This document shows, in pieces, positions 13,610-25,371 of a DNA stretch of 64,000 bases. Location of the stretch: contig OX359250.1 of the NCBI GenBank assembly GCA_947179485.1, positions 44,551,450-44,615,449 of the forward strand. Reading direction: 5' to 3'. Made by a program: the position numbers and the translations under genes. Position 1 is the first letter of the stretch. Each line of letters opens with the position of its first letter. The notes below the pieces were generated by a model. It was not told the origin of the DNA, made no database searches, and was given only the letters and a program-made list of their open reading frames with translations. This DNA comes from Allacma fusca. Its lineage: Eukaryota > Arthropoda > Collembola > Symphypleona > Sminthuridae.

Positions 13610-14736
13610 GAGTGTGTAGATTCTCAAGGAAAATATTAGCCCAGTTTTAAAAGTCGTTTGGTTAAAAAGATCTAGACCGTGGCAGTATCTACATGTGCAA
13701 GAAAATTGTGTACATTTTTTTTTTGCAATTGGACCTACAGATACACTGTAGATACATATAATAGCTCCTCACAATAATTAATTAATATTTGTTACGAACA
13801 TGAGGATCCATCGACCCAGGGGACTTTGGGAGGGATGACTCCACATGAATCCTACAATTGGCACTAAGGCATGCCTAATCCCCTTTAATTACTAAAACTA
13901 ATATTTTTTTTAAAAAATTCCTTCCACAAGGAGAAAGTAATTTATTTCTCAGCCCTTCGGAACTATTGACGAAGATCCTGTATCCTTTTATATTCCCAAG
14001 TATAAATGAGTAGCTCTCTATTTATTCCATCTCTTAATTTTTTGTAATTTCCAAAAATTAAATTACTTTGAATTTTGTACACTCTCAGAGCTCCATTTAC
14101 ACTTGAATTAATTATTCTTTTGTTGTATATGTACAATGATAACACTATAGGGCGCGAGCACTGAGACATTTTGTAACTAGCTCACTTGAAAGCTACTACT
14201 CCTGTGGAGTTGGTCATACATGCAATTACATATAATTATCTATACATACGTACCCCCATATACTTATCTACATATCTACTTAAATGCTACGATTTGTATG
14301 TAAACATGCTACTCCCATGTATTGCAAGTGTATATTTGATGTCTCCATATCCCTACCATGCTCAGGATCCCTCTGTGTATTTACATTTATAATATCCTGT
14401 GAGGAGGGATTTTTTTTTCCAAGGAATTTGCAAAGCTGAAATTAGTTTATTTCGCAATGAATACAAAGTATCTGTATCTTTTTCCGCCTATGACTCCCAT
14501 TACTTCTGAAGACAATGCAGAGTGAAACCAGAGAGTGAGGAATTTGTTTAATTCTGTGACTTGAAATGATTACTTCTCATTGAGCAAGGAGATTGTCTGT
14601 AGGAGAAGTTGATTAAGGACACAATGTAAAATAGATAGTTAGAATAAATTGAAGTCCACACATTCACGAAGAGCCGTTGGTTGAGTCTGTGTCCGCAGTA
14701 ATAAAAGGTAGGAGATCTAATGAATTACCTTTTTTT

Positions 14737-14767
<31 letters not shown>

Positions 14768-14768
14768 T
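14737..14768. repeat. (CT)n microsatellite after a T run
   Basis: A T run leads into CT units with one TTT interruption. Confidence 0.92.
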
Positions 14769-16717
14769 GGAGATGGTACACTTTTCCACATTCACTTCCA
14801 CCAATTTATTGATCCTGTACCGGTCTTTTAATGCTCATGCCTATCTTTATGGAGTGATTAGAGTACAGTGAAACCCAGAGTTCCTCATGCCATTCCTATC
14901 TTCGACAACAACTTTATAGATATATCAGACAGGGGCTGTGTAAAGTGTCCTCTTATTGCTCTGAGCCTATTTATAGTATCCTGTGTGTGTTTCTCTCTGG
15001 CTCACAATTTAATGTTGGCAGTGTCCTGCAACTCATAATGCATGAAGACAGTCCTGCAGGCCGTAATGCATTATTAGTATAAGTATAGATATAGGGCCCT
15101 GCTTCTCATAATAATTGTAATAATAATTGAAGATTTGTGGGAGATTTGTCTAATTATAGTGCTGAATGCAAAAGGTAGTAGAGATTTGTCCTGAGACAAG
15201 GTGCTTGTATGTTTGCGATTGTTCCCGTCTGAGATAAAGCTCGGCTCCTGTATTGACTCTTGTCACCCACGATCTCCTCGGGTTGAGGAGATAGGTCAGA
15301 GATTGGAAGGAGCATTATATTTTTATAGAGTCAGTCTGTGACAATATGTCCCTTGGTATGACGGGATCCGACTCCACTATATTTACTTGTAATGGTATGA
15401 GTGTGTGAGGTGATTACAGTAATAATAAATGGGCTGCTCTCAATGCTCGTCATGCATAGGAAAGTATTGTGCATGGCTTGTGGGAGCAGAGAGCGTTGTT
15501 TTAGACACGACCCTGTAGACATATATATTATTGCATTGGACAGTCTGACAGGACTCATACAACAGACATGAGTTTTGAGTAGAGATATAGAGAAGACTGA
15601 ACGAGAGGAGACAGACCTGAGGAGGAGTTTAATTCATTTAATTGCACGGAGTTAATTAGAAAAACGAGGGAATTGGATGAGGTGGGAAGATTTATTTTAT
15701 TTGCATTTCCCTACACAACAACAACAATGTTCTCTTCCTTGACTAACCTCTACCTAAAGTCTGACTCTAGAATACGTATGCATTTATTCCGGAGAGTGAG
15801 TTCTTCCCAGGTTACTTGGCTCTTGTGAGGGGTAGGGATATGGAGAGACTCTCGGCTCAGACCCAAGTCCATGAGTACACTGAACTTAAGTAAAATAGTT
15901 TTAATTTCCAAGGGTGCTCTTATCATTTTGATACTCGAGTCTTCTCTCCGCTGATTCATATATTTAGTGTGTGCGAAAATCTGCAGGAGCGGAAACCAAC
16001 TCGTTTCCAACTCCGTCTGGAAGTGAACTTTGTCTGAAAGTAGTTCTGGGATAGTGTGAACTTGGCTGAGTACTATTATGTACATTTTTTTTTCGTGTCT
16101 GTAGTGGTTGAGTACATGTAGATACTTACTTTGATACCTGAATCCTCCTCATTGTCCGTGTATAGATGTGTTAATGTCTTCAGGCCTGTGGACTCATAGT
16201 CCGTTGTAGGAGCAAGGGTTGGATTCCTAGGATTGGGATTATTAGTAAGGTCGTACATTATCTATTTATAATAATCATTTTTTTCATTCATACTTACCTT
16301 TCCCGAGCCAGTTGTGACAGATTTCCTATTTAATCCCACTCTTTTGTCATTTTGTGGTTTACCTTTTCCCTACAGTGTGCCCCGGTCGGATCAGGAGTGT
16401 AGTAGTGAGTGCTCTTCATTCGGCATGAGTAGCTTTGGAAACTCATGTCAAATATTAATTCTGGGGGGATGGGAAAAAATTGAATAAGGACGTCACTGCT
16501 CTTGTTTACCTGTACAATTTGTCCCGTTCAAAGGGAATTGGCTCCATCATTCTTGAGTGAATTACTTTTGTAAAGTGAGTTTTTGTGTGTAAGTAATATT
16601 ATATTTTAATGTAGTCATTTTTTCCCCACGAAAATGCTATTACTTGAGTCAAATCTCCCCAAGGGGTAAGTTCTTACTGTTCCATTCTCTCCAATCCTAC
16701 ATTAAATTCTCGTTTCT

Positions 16718-16847
16718 AGAAGATCTCTCCAGAAGTTCTCCACAGAAGATCTCTCTATAAGATCTCTCTAGAACTTGTCCCCAGAAGATCTCCCCAGAAG
16801 ATCTCTCTAGAAGATCCCTCTAGAAGGTCTCTCTAGAAGATCTCGTT
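16718..16847. repeat. Ten-copy 13-bp tandem array
   Basis: Ten units of exactly 13 bp with consensus AGAAGATCTCTCT. Copies differ at a few positions, mainly the last three bases and the central GATC. The unit contains the palindrome AGATCT, so intact copies place that site every 13 bp. There is no coding potential and no similar array elsewhere in the window. Confidence 0.9.
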
Positions 16848-19800
16848 TCGGGTGATTGAATTTTCTCTGGAATAATTTCAAGGGAACGGAAATAACCTCT
16901 CATATTTTCCCCCCTGTGTTGAGATGCAATAATGGTTTAAAATGTTACAATATTTGACGGTTGTTTCAAAATCTTTTCCATGGAGATAGTTTTTTTTGTA
17001 TAATAAATTGTTCTTCCTTGTATAATTCAGTGCAATTACATGCCCAGATTTGGATTTGGAAGGGTTTAGAACTTGGCAGTTGGAGTAGATAGTCAGAGCT
17101 TTGAAATATGGAATGTATAAATACTTGAAGTGGAGTGATTATTACAGCTACTCAAGTATGTTGATTTGGTTGTTGTTATTTGGTGGAAGTCCGTTTTGAA
17201 GGATCCCTTGTATGTTTTTTTTTGTGAATGGTGTGAGATTAGGGAGGTGTTAAAATAAATGTGACGACCGAGCTGTTCAACCAGCAGCGGAGGAGCCCAA
17301 CGCCCATTCATTAAATCCCAACTTGTGTTTCTACATATAACATCCACTCTTCCCTGCATTTTAATGTTCACTTTTGAGCGAGTCAAATTTCAAGAGCTAG
17401 ACCCAAAAGCGTACAGTATGAGAGAGTGAGACTCGTACAGTAATAAGTGTTCATTGATATTCAAATTCGACCATCATCTTCCCATTTCTGATAACTTCTG
17501 GGGCGCTCCAATCTGTAAACACGTAAAGTGTCCTGGGCTTTCTCAAGACAGTGACCTTAGAACTCGGGATGCAAATACGCATCTGCAGTTAGAAGCTCGA
17601 TGGAAATACTTCTATATCTATAGCTCTCCATAGATCCTAGACATGATGGGCCATGTAATGTGGACTATTAATACATCTGCGAGAGAGCATCCCTAAAACG
17701 AATATAATTGTAATAATTCTTCCAGTCGTACAGAAGCCCTTTCAAATATTAGAGTTAGCATTATGTTAAATGGGGTTAAATTCTCATGTGGTTAATTCCC
17801 TCTCATACATACAAATAATGCTTTTACATAGCGATCCTTCATATTGGGAGTACACTGTGCTCTCTTGACATCGAGCATGCCCTTGTATAGTTAGTACTTG
17901 TAGCCCCAGTTTGAAAAACAACCACTTAGAGGAGATGGCTGAAGCTAATTATATTTATGGGATCATGTATGTGTAAGGAAATCTGTGGTTAATGCTGAGA
18001 GTATACAGTAAATTCTGGTTATAAGATCGCCCGTAATGTTAAGTACTTTTGCCAAATTGGCGGAGCACTGGAGGACTGATTGAGTTAGAGGCTGTCTGGA
18101 GTAAATGGTGTAATGTCATGGACTCAGTTGATCCTGACTCCCTCACGTAGACAGTACCAGATGGGTGCTATGTTTTAGGCAAAATTTATGACTCACGAGA
18201 AAATCAGTTGGGATGTTGAGAGTAACAGTGTATAATGTAAATTAATCTGGGGATAGGAGCCGAGCCGGAGTTTAATTTGGTGTGTGAAATGATGAGATCC
18301 ATTGGAATAAGTTATGAGGCGGAGGTTGGCGGAGGGAAGTTAATTTCACGTATAATATGTGACATATTATTATAATTTGAGGAGGAAAATTCCATCCTTT
18401 TTCTCCGTCCCCTGTGTTGAGACTCTACGGAGTCATGCGGAATCATTAATCATCCCCAAGACCTTCCATGGAATTATTCATGATAGGACCAGACGCTCTC
18501 TGGAGAGTTCTAACTTTAGAGCTTCATCATTGCAAACTGAAAGAAAGAAGTAACTAAAGTAGGGATATTTCTGAAGATATTATTCTTAAAGCCTCTTAGG
18601 TCTAGTACCTTCCCATGGGTTTGTGTCTCTCCTCAAGAACAAAATACTTTTTCTCCTCCTTGAAATTGCATTACATTAAATACCTCTGCAAAATTCAGCT
18701 CCAGGGCTCAGTTCTCATTTGAGTATCGAGGACTAACTGGATTTTGACTGAGTTCATAAAAGGATTTGATTTCTATCATTGGAATGTATTTTCCTGGTAC
18801 TTACAGTGTAGAGGAGTGTAGAGGACTCCGTATAAGATCCTAGGAATAATGATGGATTTATATAGTATCGTAATTATTTTGAGCCTTGTTCCTCTCAAGC
18901 TAGCGGAAGTACATAGTGCTCTAGAGATTTGTTCGGTTTTTTTTTTTTAAAAAAGCTCGGTAATTAAATGAATTAGCACTTCAAGGTCACTTTTCCCTGG
19001 TGCTTAAATCCTCCTCCGCTTCCTGCAGTATACATTGATACACTCAATCTGTGGACATATGTGGAAGGCTCGTAAAAATCTTACAATGAGCGGAGTCTAA
19101 ACTTTTGTCCGTTATCCGTTCCGTGACTAATTGAATTTAGCGAAAATCATCGTTTTTATTATGTTGTACATTCTCTGACTCAGATCCATGACTACGCATG
19201 TAATTACCTGTTGTTGTTGATGTGCTCTCTGTATGGAGGAGTTGATCTTTATTGGGATCTTTTTGTTGTAGGAGTAGGCTTCCATGTCTCCACTTATATA
19301 TATGTATGGTCATATAGCGAGGATAATTATGTATGTGTGCCATGATATATATCCTGGACTTGTTTGTGTAGGGAACTCATGTGTAAGGAGGGATCCCATG
19401 GGAGTATTTATATAAAATGACGTATGTAATTACATATATGTATTCCCCTGTGTAACTTTACCGGTTCATGAGGAGGAATCGGGCTGATTTAATGACCTGC
19501 TCCTCTGAATTGTTGTATTCATTTGCTGAGAGTGGTGCTGGGTGTCCCCACCAATCTCCACCACCCGAGCTACTATACCTGTTACTTTTATAAACTAGAA
19601 CGGAGGGAGTAATTGTTTGAGAGTCGTACATTAAAATGTGCAAAAATGTAAATTGAGAAGTTGGAACGATCCCTGATTATGTTTGATGACGAATGCCGCT
19701 ACTACAATGGTCGTTGGGGAAATTTAATGAGACGAGGAAATTACTTTTGAGAGCTTTGATGTGTGGCAGGGATTTAAGTTGGACTTGGTTGTTTTGCAAA

Positions 19801-20482
19801 TTGCAATAAATTAATTCCTCGCTCCAGCAGTAGACATGAAGTCACTCCAACTGTTATTATTTGTATTTTTTCTCATCCCATATGACTTTTCCATCGACGC
19901 CTATTCAATTTACCCATGAATCCAGAACAGAGGTTAATTGGAAGTTTGGAAGTACCTGTGAGCTCTCCGAGGGTCCTATTTGACTACATTCGTAGGAAAA
20001 ACTTTACCATGTATTTACTTACCATACGGAACTATCTATATATCCACACATACTCAATTTCTGTATAATCGACCTAAACAATTAAATCCATTGGGCTTCT
20101 GTGGACTTGGATTTGTTTTTGGGAGTACCTGGTTGTCCGTGCCCATGCCTACAGTTATCAATGACTATGTAGTCTATTGGTCCCTTATGCCAAAATTAAC
20201 GTGATGTCGGGATTATGAGAAGATATATTGTGAAGTCATCGTTGATGGAGCAGGGACAGGGACACATTGGATTTGATGAAACTTCCCGTCTCAAATTACT
20301 CGGCCCTGTCTCATAATGACAGCGTAATGCTTGATAAAGTACGGGCATATCTGTAGACCATATGTATAGACGATAGACATGTACACTCACTCTCACATCA
20401 AATGTGGTGTTGACTTGAAAAGAGAAAAATCAAAACCAAGCCCTGCACACAGATGACAGTTGCTCGATTAAGCCACTCTCTG

Positions 20483-20501
20483 ACTCTCTCTCTCTCTCTC
20501 C
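20483..20501. repeat. (CT)n microsatellite
   Basis: Short CT run ending in CCCC. Confidence 0.85.
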
Positions 20502-21254
20502 CCGATCCTCACAAACTACTCCGCTTCCTCTCCTATCACACACGGAGCTAATCCTATCGATCTAGTGAGTACAGTTCCCATCAGGAGTCAGTCTGACAGC
20601 TCACATTGTCATATTTCAGGAGTTCAAAGTGCAACTGTCATGTAGAGTCAGAGACATGGAGGGAAGTTGGGAGCTTTCATGGAGATGCCATTTTCTAAAA
20701 CTGACTTCCTTCAAGTCTTAGGAAATGCTCTCGGACGTATGTACAGAAGTTCCTAGTATGGGTTATAGAATCACAGATATATCTACATTATCCATGTACA
20801 ATTATATATTGGAGTCAGATATAAAAGCAAGACATTGTTCGTGTCATTACATTATACACATTTGTTTCCGTAAATATTATATGTCCCAATGTACACAGAT
20901 TGACAGTGTGGAGGGAAAGTTTTTTTCCTTTGTGGTTTTGTCCTTTTTTAACTCCATGTCTTGGGTCCGACACATGATAGTCTGTGGAGGGACCCAGAAG
21001 TGATGGCTTGATTTATAATAATAGCTGTTTGTACTACCGCTTGGGAAACCTACCTGGGAGCTTGATCTCCTCAGAAGTGTGGACTTATACAGGGAATGAC
21101 TTATAGAGGGAGAACTTGGGAAGCAGGGATAATTTTGTTTGACATGACATTAGACATTATAGCCTCAAGTACAGAAGAACCCACAGTTTGAACCGCACAC
21201 GCTCACACATCGATAACCGGTTAAGAGATAAAACCACACGTTTGCCTTTTTTTT

Positions 21255-21299
21255 TCTCTCTCTCTCTCTCTCTCACTCTCTCACTCTCTCTCTCCTCTC
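21255..21299. repeat. (CT)n microsatellite with CACT interruptions
   Basis: CT units interrupted twice by CACTCT, preceded by a T run. Confidence 0.92.
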
Positions 21300-21424
21300 A
21301 CAATCAGCCCCTTCTCCATATTAATAAGAAGGAGTTTTCAACTTATCCTCCCGTGTCCCAAGCACCAATATCTACATTATCAAATCCAGGGTTGAAGGAA
21401 GACGTGTGCCCGTAAAAAGCATCC

Positions 21425-21445
21425 GTGTGTGTGTGTGTGTGTGTG
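21425..21445. repeat. (GT)n microsatellite
   Basis: Ten perfect GT units. Confidence 0.92.
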
Positions 21446-21632
21446 AACAGTAAATCCCTGACAAGGAAATATGTCTGTGCAATGGAGAGGGGGAGTCAGT
21501 CTGTCTCTTTGTAAATATGAGATATGAATGAAAATTTAGTCAGTGTTTCTCGGATGGATAGCTCTCCAACGCTCCATTTTTTTTTCTCTCCCATGCTCCC
21601 AACATTTGAAATGGTACGGATTTTAAAGGCAA

Positions 21633-21730
21633 GTGTTTTAGACGCAGACACGTTTTTACATGAAATGTTTTTAGCCAGAGATGCTTTTAGATGGCCGTGT
21701 TTTACATGGAGGCGTTTTTCCGCTCGGGAT
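21633..21730. repeat. Degenerate array of about 16-bp units
   Basis: About six units of 15-18 bp share a core of (A/T)(C/T)G(T/C)TTTTA followed by C/G-containing sequence. The copies are too divergent to be a recent expansion. Confidence 0.5.
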
Positions 21731-22309
21731 CGACAATACTACAGTACAGTGTGCACTCCCGCTACAAGAGCCCCCTTATAAGAGAATTTTCTCCGTGGGA
21801 GCGAAAATAATTGGGAGCGTTCCCATTTAAACACAATGTTAATTTTCCCATGAGGATCCCATGACAAATTTTTCTCGACTCAGGGGTGCTTGTCTCATAC
21901 AGTAGAGTGGCCCGTCGCGGAGATCTGTATTGTATGCACGTGCCCACAAAATATGCAGATTGATAATGATCCCCGCGTGCTGCTTGCCCTTTTGAATGAA
22001 AGGGAGTCAAAGTGTCCAAAGAGGGGGAATAATAATAGGTGCATAGCGACTACAACTACATTTACTCCAGCCTCTCACTCCCAGCTCAATAATAGGAAGA
22101 GTGTTGTGTCAACAGAGAGAAAAGTTACACTTGCCCTGTGACTCCTCGAGAATCGTCAATGAAATGCTGACTGGTCATTTGCATTAGTTTCAGGGTAGTT
22201 CCAGATTACCTTTATGGTGTCGGGAGGTGCTCTCCACTAGTACAAGCTCTTCGAGAGTCCTGGCCCAATTCATCCATACGTAGGATTTGTTCTCTGTCGT
22301 CAAATGATA

Positions 22310-22352
22310 TTTATCTATTTGTATATCTATCTATCTATATCTATCTATATCC
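22310..22352. repeat. TATC/TATCTA-rich tandem repeat
   Basis: Repeats of TATCTA and CTATATC typical of a tetranucleotide microsatellite. Confidence 0.8.
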
Positions 22353-23754
22353 CTGGGCACAGAGCACTCCCTCCCATAGGTGTGAGTACATAGGCCTTGT
22401 ATTTAAATGAGCCCTCTCTGATGACATAGCCTCGCTTTTTTCCCAAAGTATTTATTGAATTGGGTTTGGAAGAGCGATTTCCTTTAATAAGCCCGTATTT
22501 CCGTTTCGAGGGAAATAATTATTATTGTTTTGTATATATATATATTCACAAATTCTGTCAAGTCTTCCACATCTCTCCGGCCCACTTTTCCTTCCCCTCC
22601 AATATAATAGATGAGGAATGAAATTGAGCCACGTGATGCTCATCCTCAATTCCATTGTCACTTGTAATTGTGGATGTTGGTCCATTTGTTGTTCGGAGCC
22701 GTCCAGGTCCTTATATGCATGTCCTCAGAGGATATGACCCGGCCTATGGGTATTACCTCAACCCCTATACACCTCACGGCTCGTGAGAGCCATTAACTTT
22801 GAATGCCTATAGATTTGAACTTTTTGGGAATAATTGACCAAGCACTGTCATACATAATTAGATATATATACGGAATGTAGTAGTTTGTTGTTGTTGTTCA
22901 GAGTTGGATACCTTCAAAACTGACATATGTATGTTTCAGGGGAACTGTTTTTTAAATGTACTTTCTATTGACTCTATTCCTATCCTGACTTGAGTGTGTG
23001 GTTATGGAGAGAAGAGTTGTGTATGAAATCCCTGCTGAAATTGTATGTTATGAGTGGAAAGCTCCCTAATTATTTCAAGTGACAGAGGATAGGATGAGGC
23101 TCATGTATGACTCTCTGACAGCATCCGTGATCTATACACACTATATACAGAGGTAACGTAATGCTCTGAGGGTAGTTAAGTTTCATTGAATCGATTACAC
23201 TATAGTTTATTAGCACTCTGGCAGGGATAGTGACGATTGGTCCGTGGATGTAGAGCTGGCTCAATGTAACCTGGTGGTAGGGGTTGATACATGGTATAAT
23301 ATAAAAATAAATGTGCGGAGCTATGTATGTATGAATATCTATACAGTTGTATACGCACAGTAGTAGGTGTATAGATAGATACATGGAACTGGGAAATTCT
23401 GAACGGTCCACTGAGTTAAGGATTCAGAGTTGATTTGATTTAGTGAACGGATTTAACGATTTAGGTTTGGTTCCATTGTATCATATTATAGGATTCGCTG
23501 GGTATCATCATCAATTCTTTGACTCTTCGTCCTCATTAATAGTTACTCTCTCTCTCTCTCGCTCTCAAGGGATGATGAGTCCAGGGTGATTGTCATATTT
23601 GTTTTAAGTCGGAACTACTACTCTGAGCAGATGTATTGGGAAGGCCGGGTGGATGTAGTCATTGGTGGAGATTTGATTTGGTGTTTTGTAATTTAAATGG
23701 GGATTGGGAAGGAGGGGACAGACCTATAGGGAGAAGTGACAGGTAAAAATGAGC

Positions 23755-23780
23755 AGAGAGAGAGAGAGAGAGAGAGAGAG
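23755..23780. repeat. (AG)n microsatellite
   Basis: Thirteen perfect AG units, about 290 bases upstream of the exon at 24069. Confidence 0.93.
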
Positions 23781-24068
23781 TACTCTTGTTTTTTTTCCTG
23801 TACTGTTCAACAATTTATTGGGATTTAAATTTTTTTATGGGAATCCAGGAAGGTATATGTGAGTGTGTGTGTGTATGTGTGTGTAGTTGGATGGAGTAGA
23901 CGTGGTCATTACCCATAAAAAGAGGATTGAGGTGATTTTCTATAATTATTTTCTACTCCCAAGGGAGTAGCTCACATCTGTATGATCTCCATCCTCTATC
24001 AACTGTTTTTTTTTGTTCTCATCTCACATTTCCCTAACTTTACCTTTGTTTTTTTCTGGACTTCGTAG

Positions 24069-24449
24069 GCAGTGCCAGTACAACTGGTGATTTGGAATCG
24101 GCGGGTGCTAGTTCTGTGGTTACCAACAAGAAATCCACTCCTAATACTGGGCCCAGTGGCTCTTCCAACGCTGTCGTCAATAATACGACCAGTCCTGAGA
24201 CCAGAGCTGGGACGGGTAGTGGTGGTGAGACTTCGGAGAAATACTCGAGTCCGGACGGGACGAGCAAGGAAAATAGTGGGAAGAAGAAGAAGAATTCACC
24301 TAGTCATAGCAGCAGTAGCGGGAGTGGGAAAAGTGGGAAAAGTTCTTCAAAGAAAAAATCTGTGGAATTCAACGAGCGAAGTGTGGATGAACCTCCACAA
24401 AAACAAGAGGCCGTAGTCGAGGAAGATCCGAACGATACCGAAGCCAAAA
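24069..24449 (+). CDS. CAP: CAP exon: Ser/Gly/Lys-rich disordered segment
   Basis: Acceptor CTTCGTAG|GC and donor CCAAAA|GTAAGA, entry and exit both phase 1, 381 bases. The product is low in hydrophobic residues: a Ser/Thr/Gly/Asn-rich first half (TGPSGSSNAVVNNT), a lysine cluster (SGKKKKNSPSHSSSSGSG, then SSSKKKSVEF), and an acidic end (EAVVEEDPNDTEAKS). It looks intrinsically disordered with possible phosphorylation sites. I do not recognise a domain. The frame was chosen because it joins in phase with the exons before and after. The two overlapping open frames lack this organised composition. Confidence 0.82.
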
Positions 24450-25158
24450 GTAAGATTTTTCCACTCAATTTCTTATCTCTTTGTAGAGATCCTGTCTATA
24501 TAAACAACACACGTGCTTTTATTTTATTTTTTTATCACTTACTTTTTGCTCCCATCTTTGGGTCTTTCCCTTGTATCTGGGACCATAATCATAATTCAAT
24601 GGGGTATATTCATGAAGAAAATCATGTCATTTCTTGAAATACAGCATGGGGTTTTGATCCCATATTACTCAATGTCTTAATCTTAATTAATTCTTAGCAC
24701 TAATTGTAAGCTGATTGGAATTATTTTCATTTGCGCTTTTAAATGGTCTTTCAATGTAGTCTGCGCCAGGAATGGATTTTCTCAGTTTTTTTAAATTGTC
24801 CATTTAATTCTGTGTTTCCGTAATGTACTGTGGTACGGGCACCTGTTTAATTATATCTATGTATATGTAATTATGTATAGGTATAATATACACTATACAA
24901 ATGACAATACTAAATTCTAGTCGAATGTTTTTGTTTTAAAATTTGTAATATTATTTTCTGGCTGACTCCGTATATCTATTGAGTATGTAGTAGATACATA
25001 ACGGGCATTAACAGTCTCACAGAAGGACTTGGTAAAGTTCTGTGAGGAGCTACTAGTAAGGAATGTTGTTGTGGTGAATTGTGGATGTGTAAATATTTAT
25101 TTTGCGGAATATGTAATAATTATTGAAGGGTGCTGTGCTTGTGGTGGAGGGTACAAAG
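24450..25158 (+). other. CAP intron between 24449 and the candidate exon at 25159
   Basis: AT-rich. The exon frame stays open to a TGA at 24635, so a retained-intron product would gain about 60 residues. A TATA-like AT-rich stretch around 24880-24900 could serve a start at 25224, but nothing firm supports this. Confidence 0.5.
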
Positions 25159-25371
25159 GTTACTTAACATTGGACGGGCTGACACCAGCAAGGGGTAGTG
25201 GCGTGGTGGCTTCGAACGGAGCAATGGTGATTGGTGGGGATGCTAGTAAGAGAGGTTCTTTGCTTGGTGAAATTATTGCGGAGCTTGATGACTTACTCGG
25301 CACCACTTACTTTTGTGAGCCACCGCCACTTCCAACTAAAATACAAAACTCTCGCTCTCACAATTACACAG
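25159..25371 (+). CDS. CAP: Candidate optional or alternative first exon of CAP
   Basis: An open frame ending at a good donor (TACACAG|GTTTGG, 25372) in phase 1 encodes an organised peptide: GGDASKRGSLLGEIIAELDD, then DLLGTTYFCEPPPLPTK. Two readings are possible. As an internal cassette (25159-25371, 71 codons, phase 1 to 1) it would insert between 24449 and 50295 without shifting frame, but its acceptor (GGGTACAAAG) has no pyrimidine tract. As a first exon it would start at ATG 25224 (GGAGCAATGG) and splice to 50295. The PPPLP stretch could be an SH3 or EVH1 ligand. The frame is open for 65 codons upstream of the ATG, which mildly favours a longer exon. I cannot recognise homology. Confidence 0.55.

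Larger units (their letters stand above)
3399..24068 (+). other. First large intron of CAP (about 20.7 kb)
   Basis: It runs from donor GTATGG to acceptor TTCGTAG, with a TTTGTTTTTTTC stretch upstream of the acceptor. I see no exon with domain-like content on either strand. Open frames up to about 150 codons read like random translation. The contents are CT/AG and GT microsatellites, a 13-bp tandem array at 16718, an approximately 16-bp degenerate array at 21633, several TA-CAGT element-like termini, and many ACATATGTA and GTAATTACAT palindromes. Long first introns often carry enhancers, but nothing here identifies one. Confidence 0.6.

Noticed and set aside
24072-24416. Arg/Val-rich frame overlapping the exon at 24069
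   Set aside because: Out-of-frame shadow. The overlapping frame joins both neighbours in phase.
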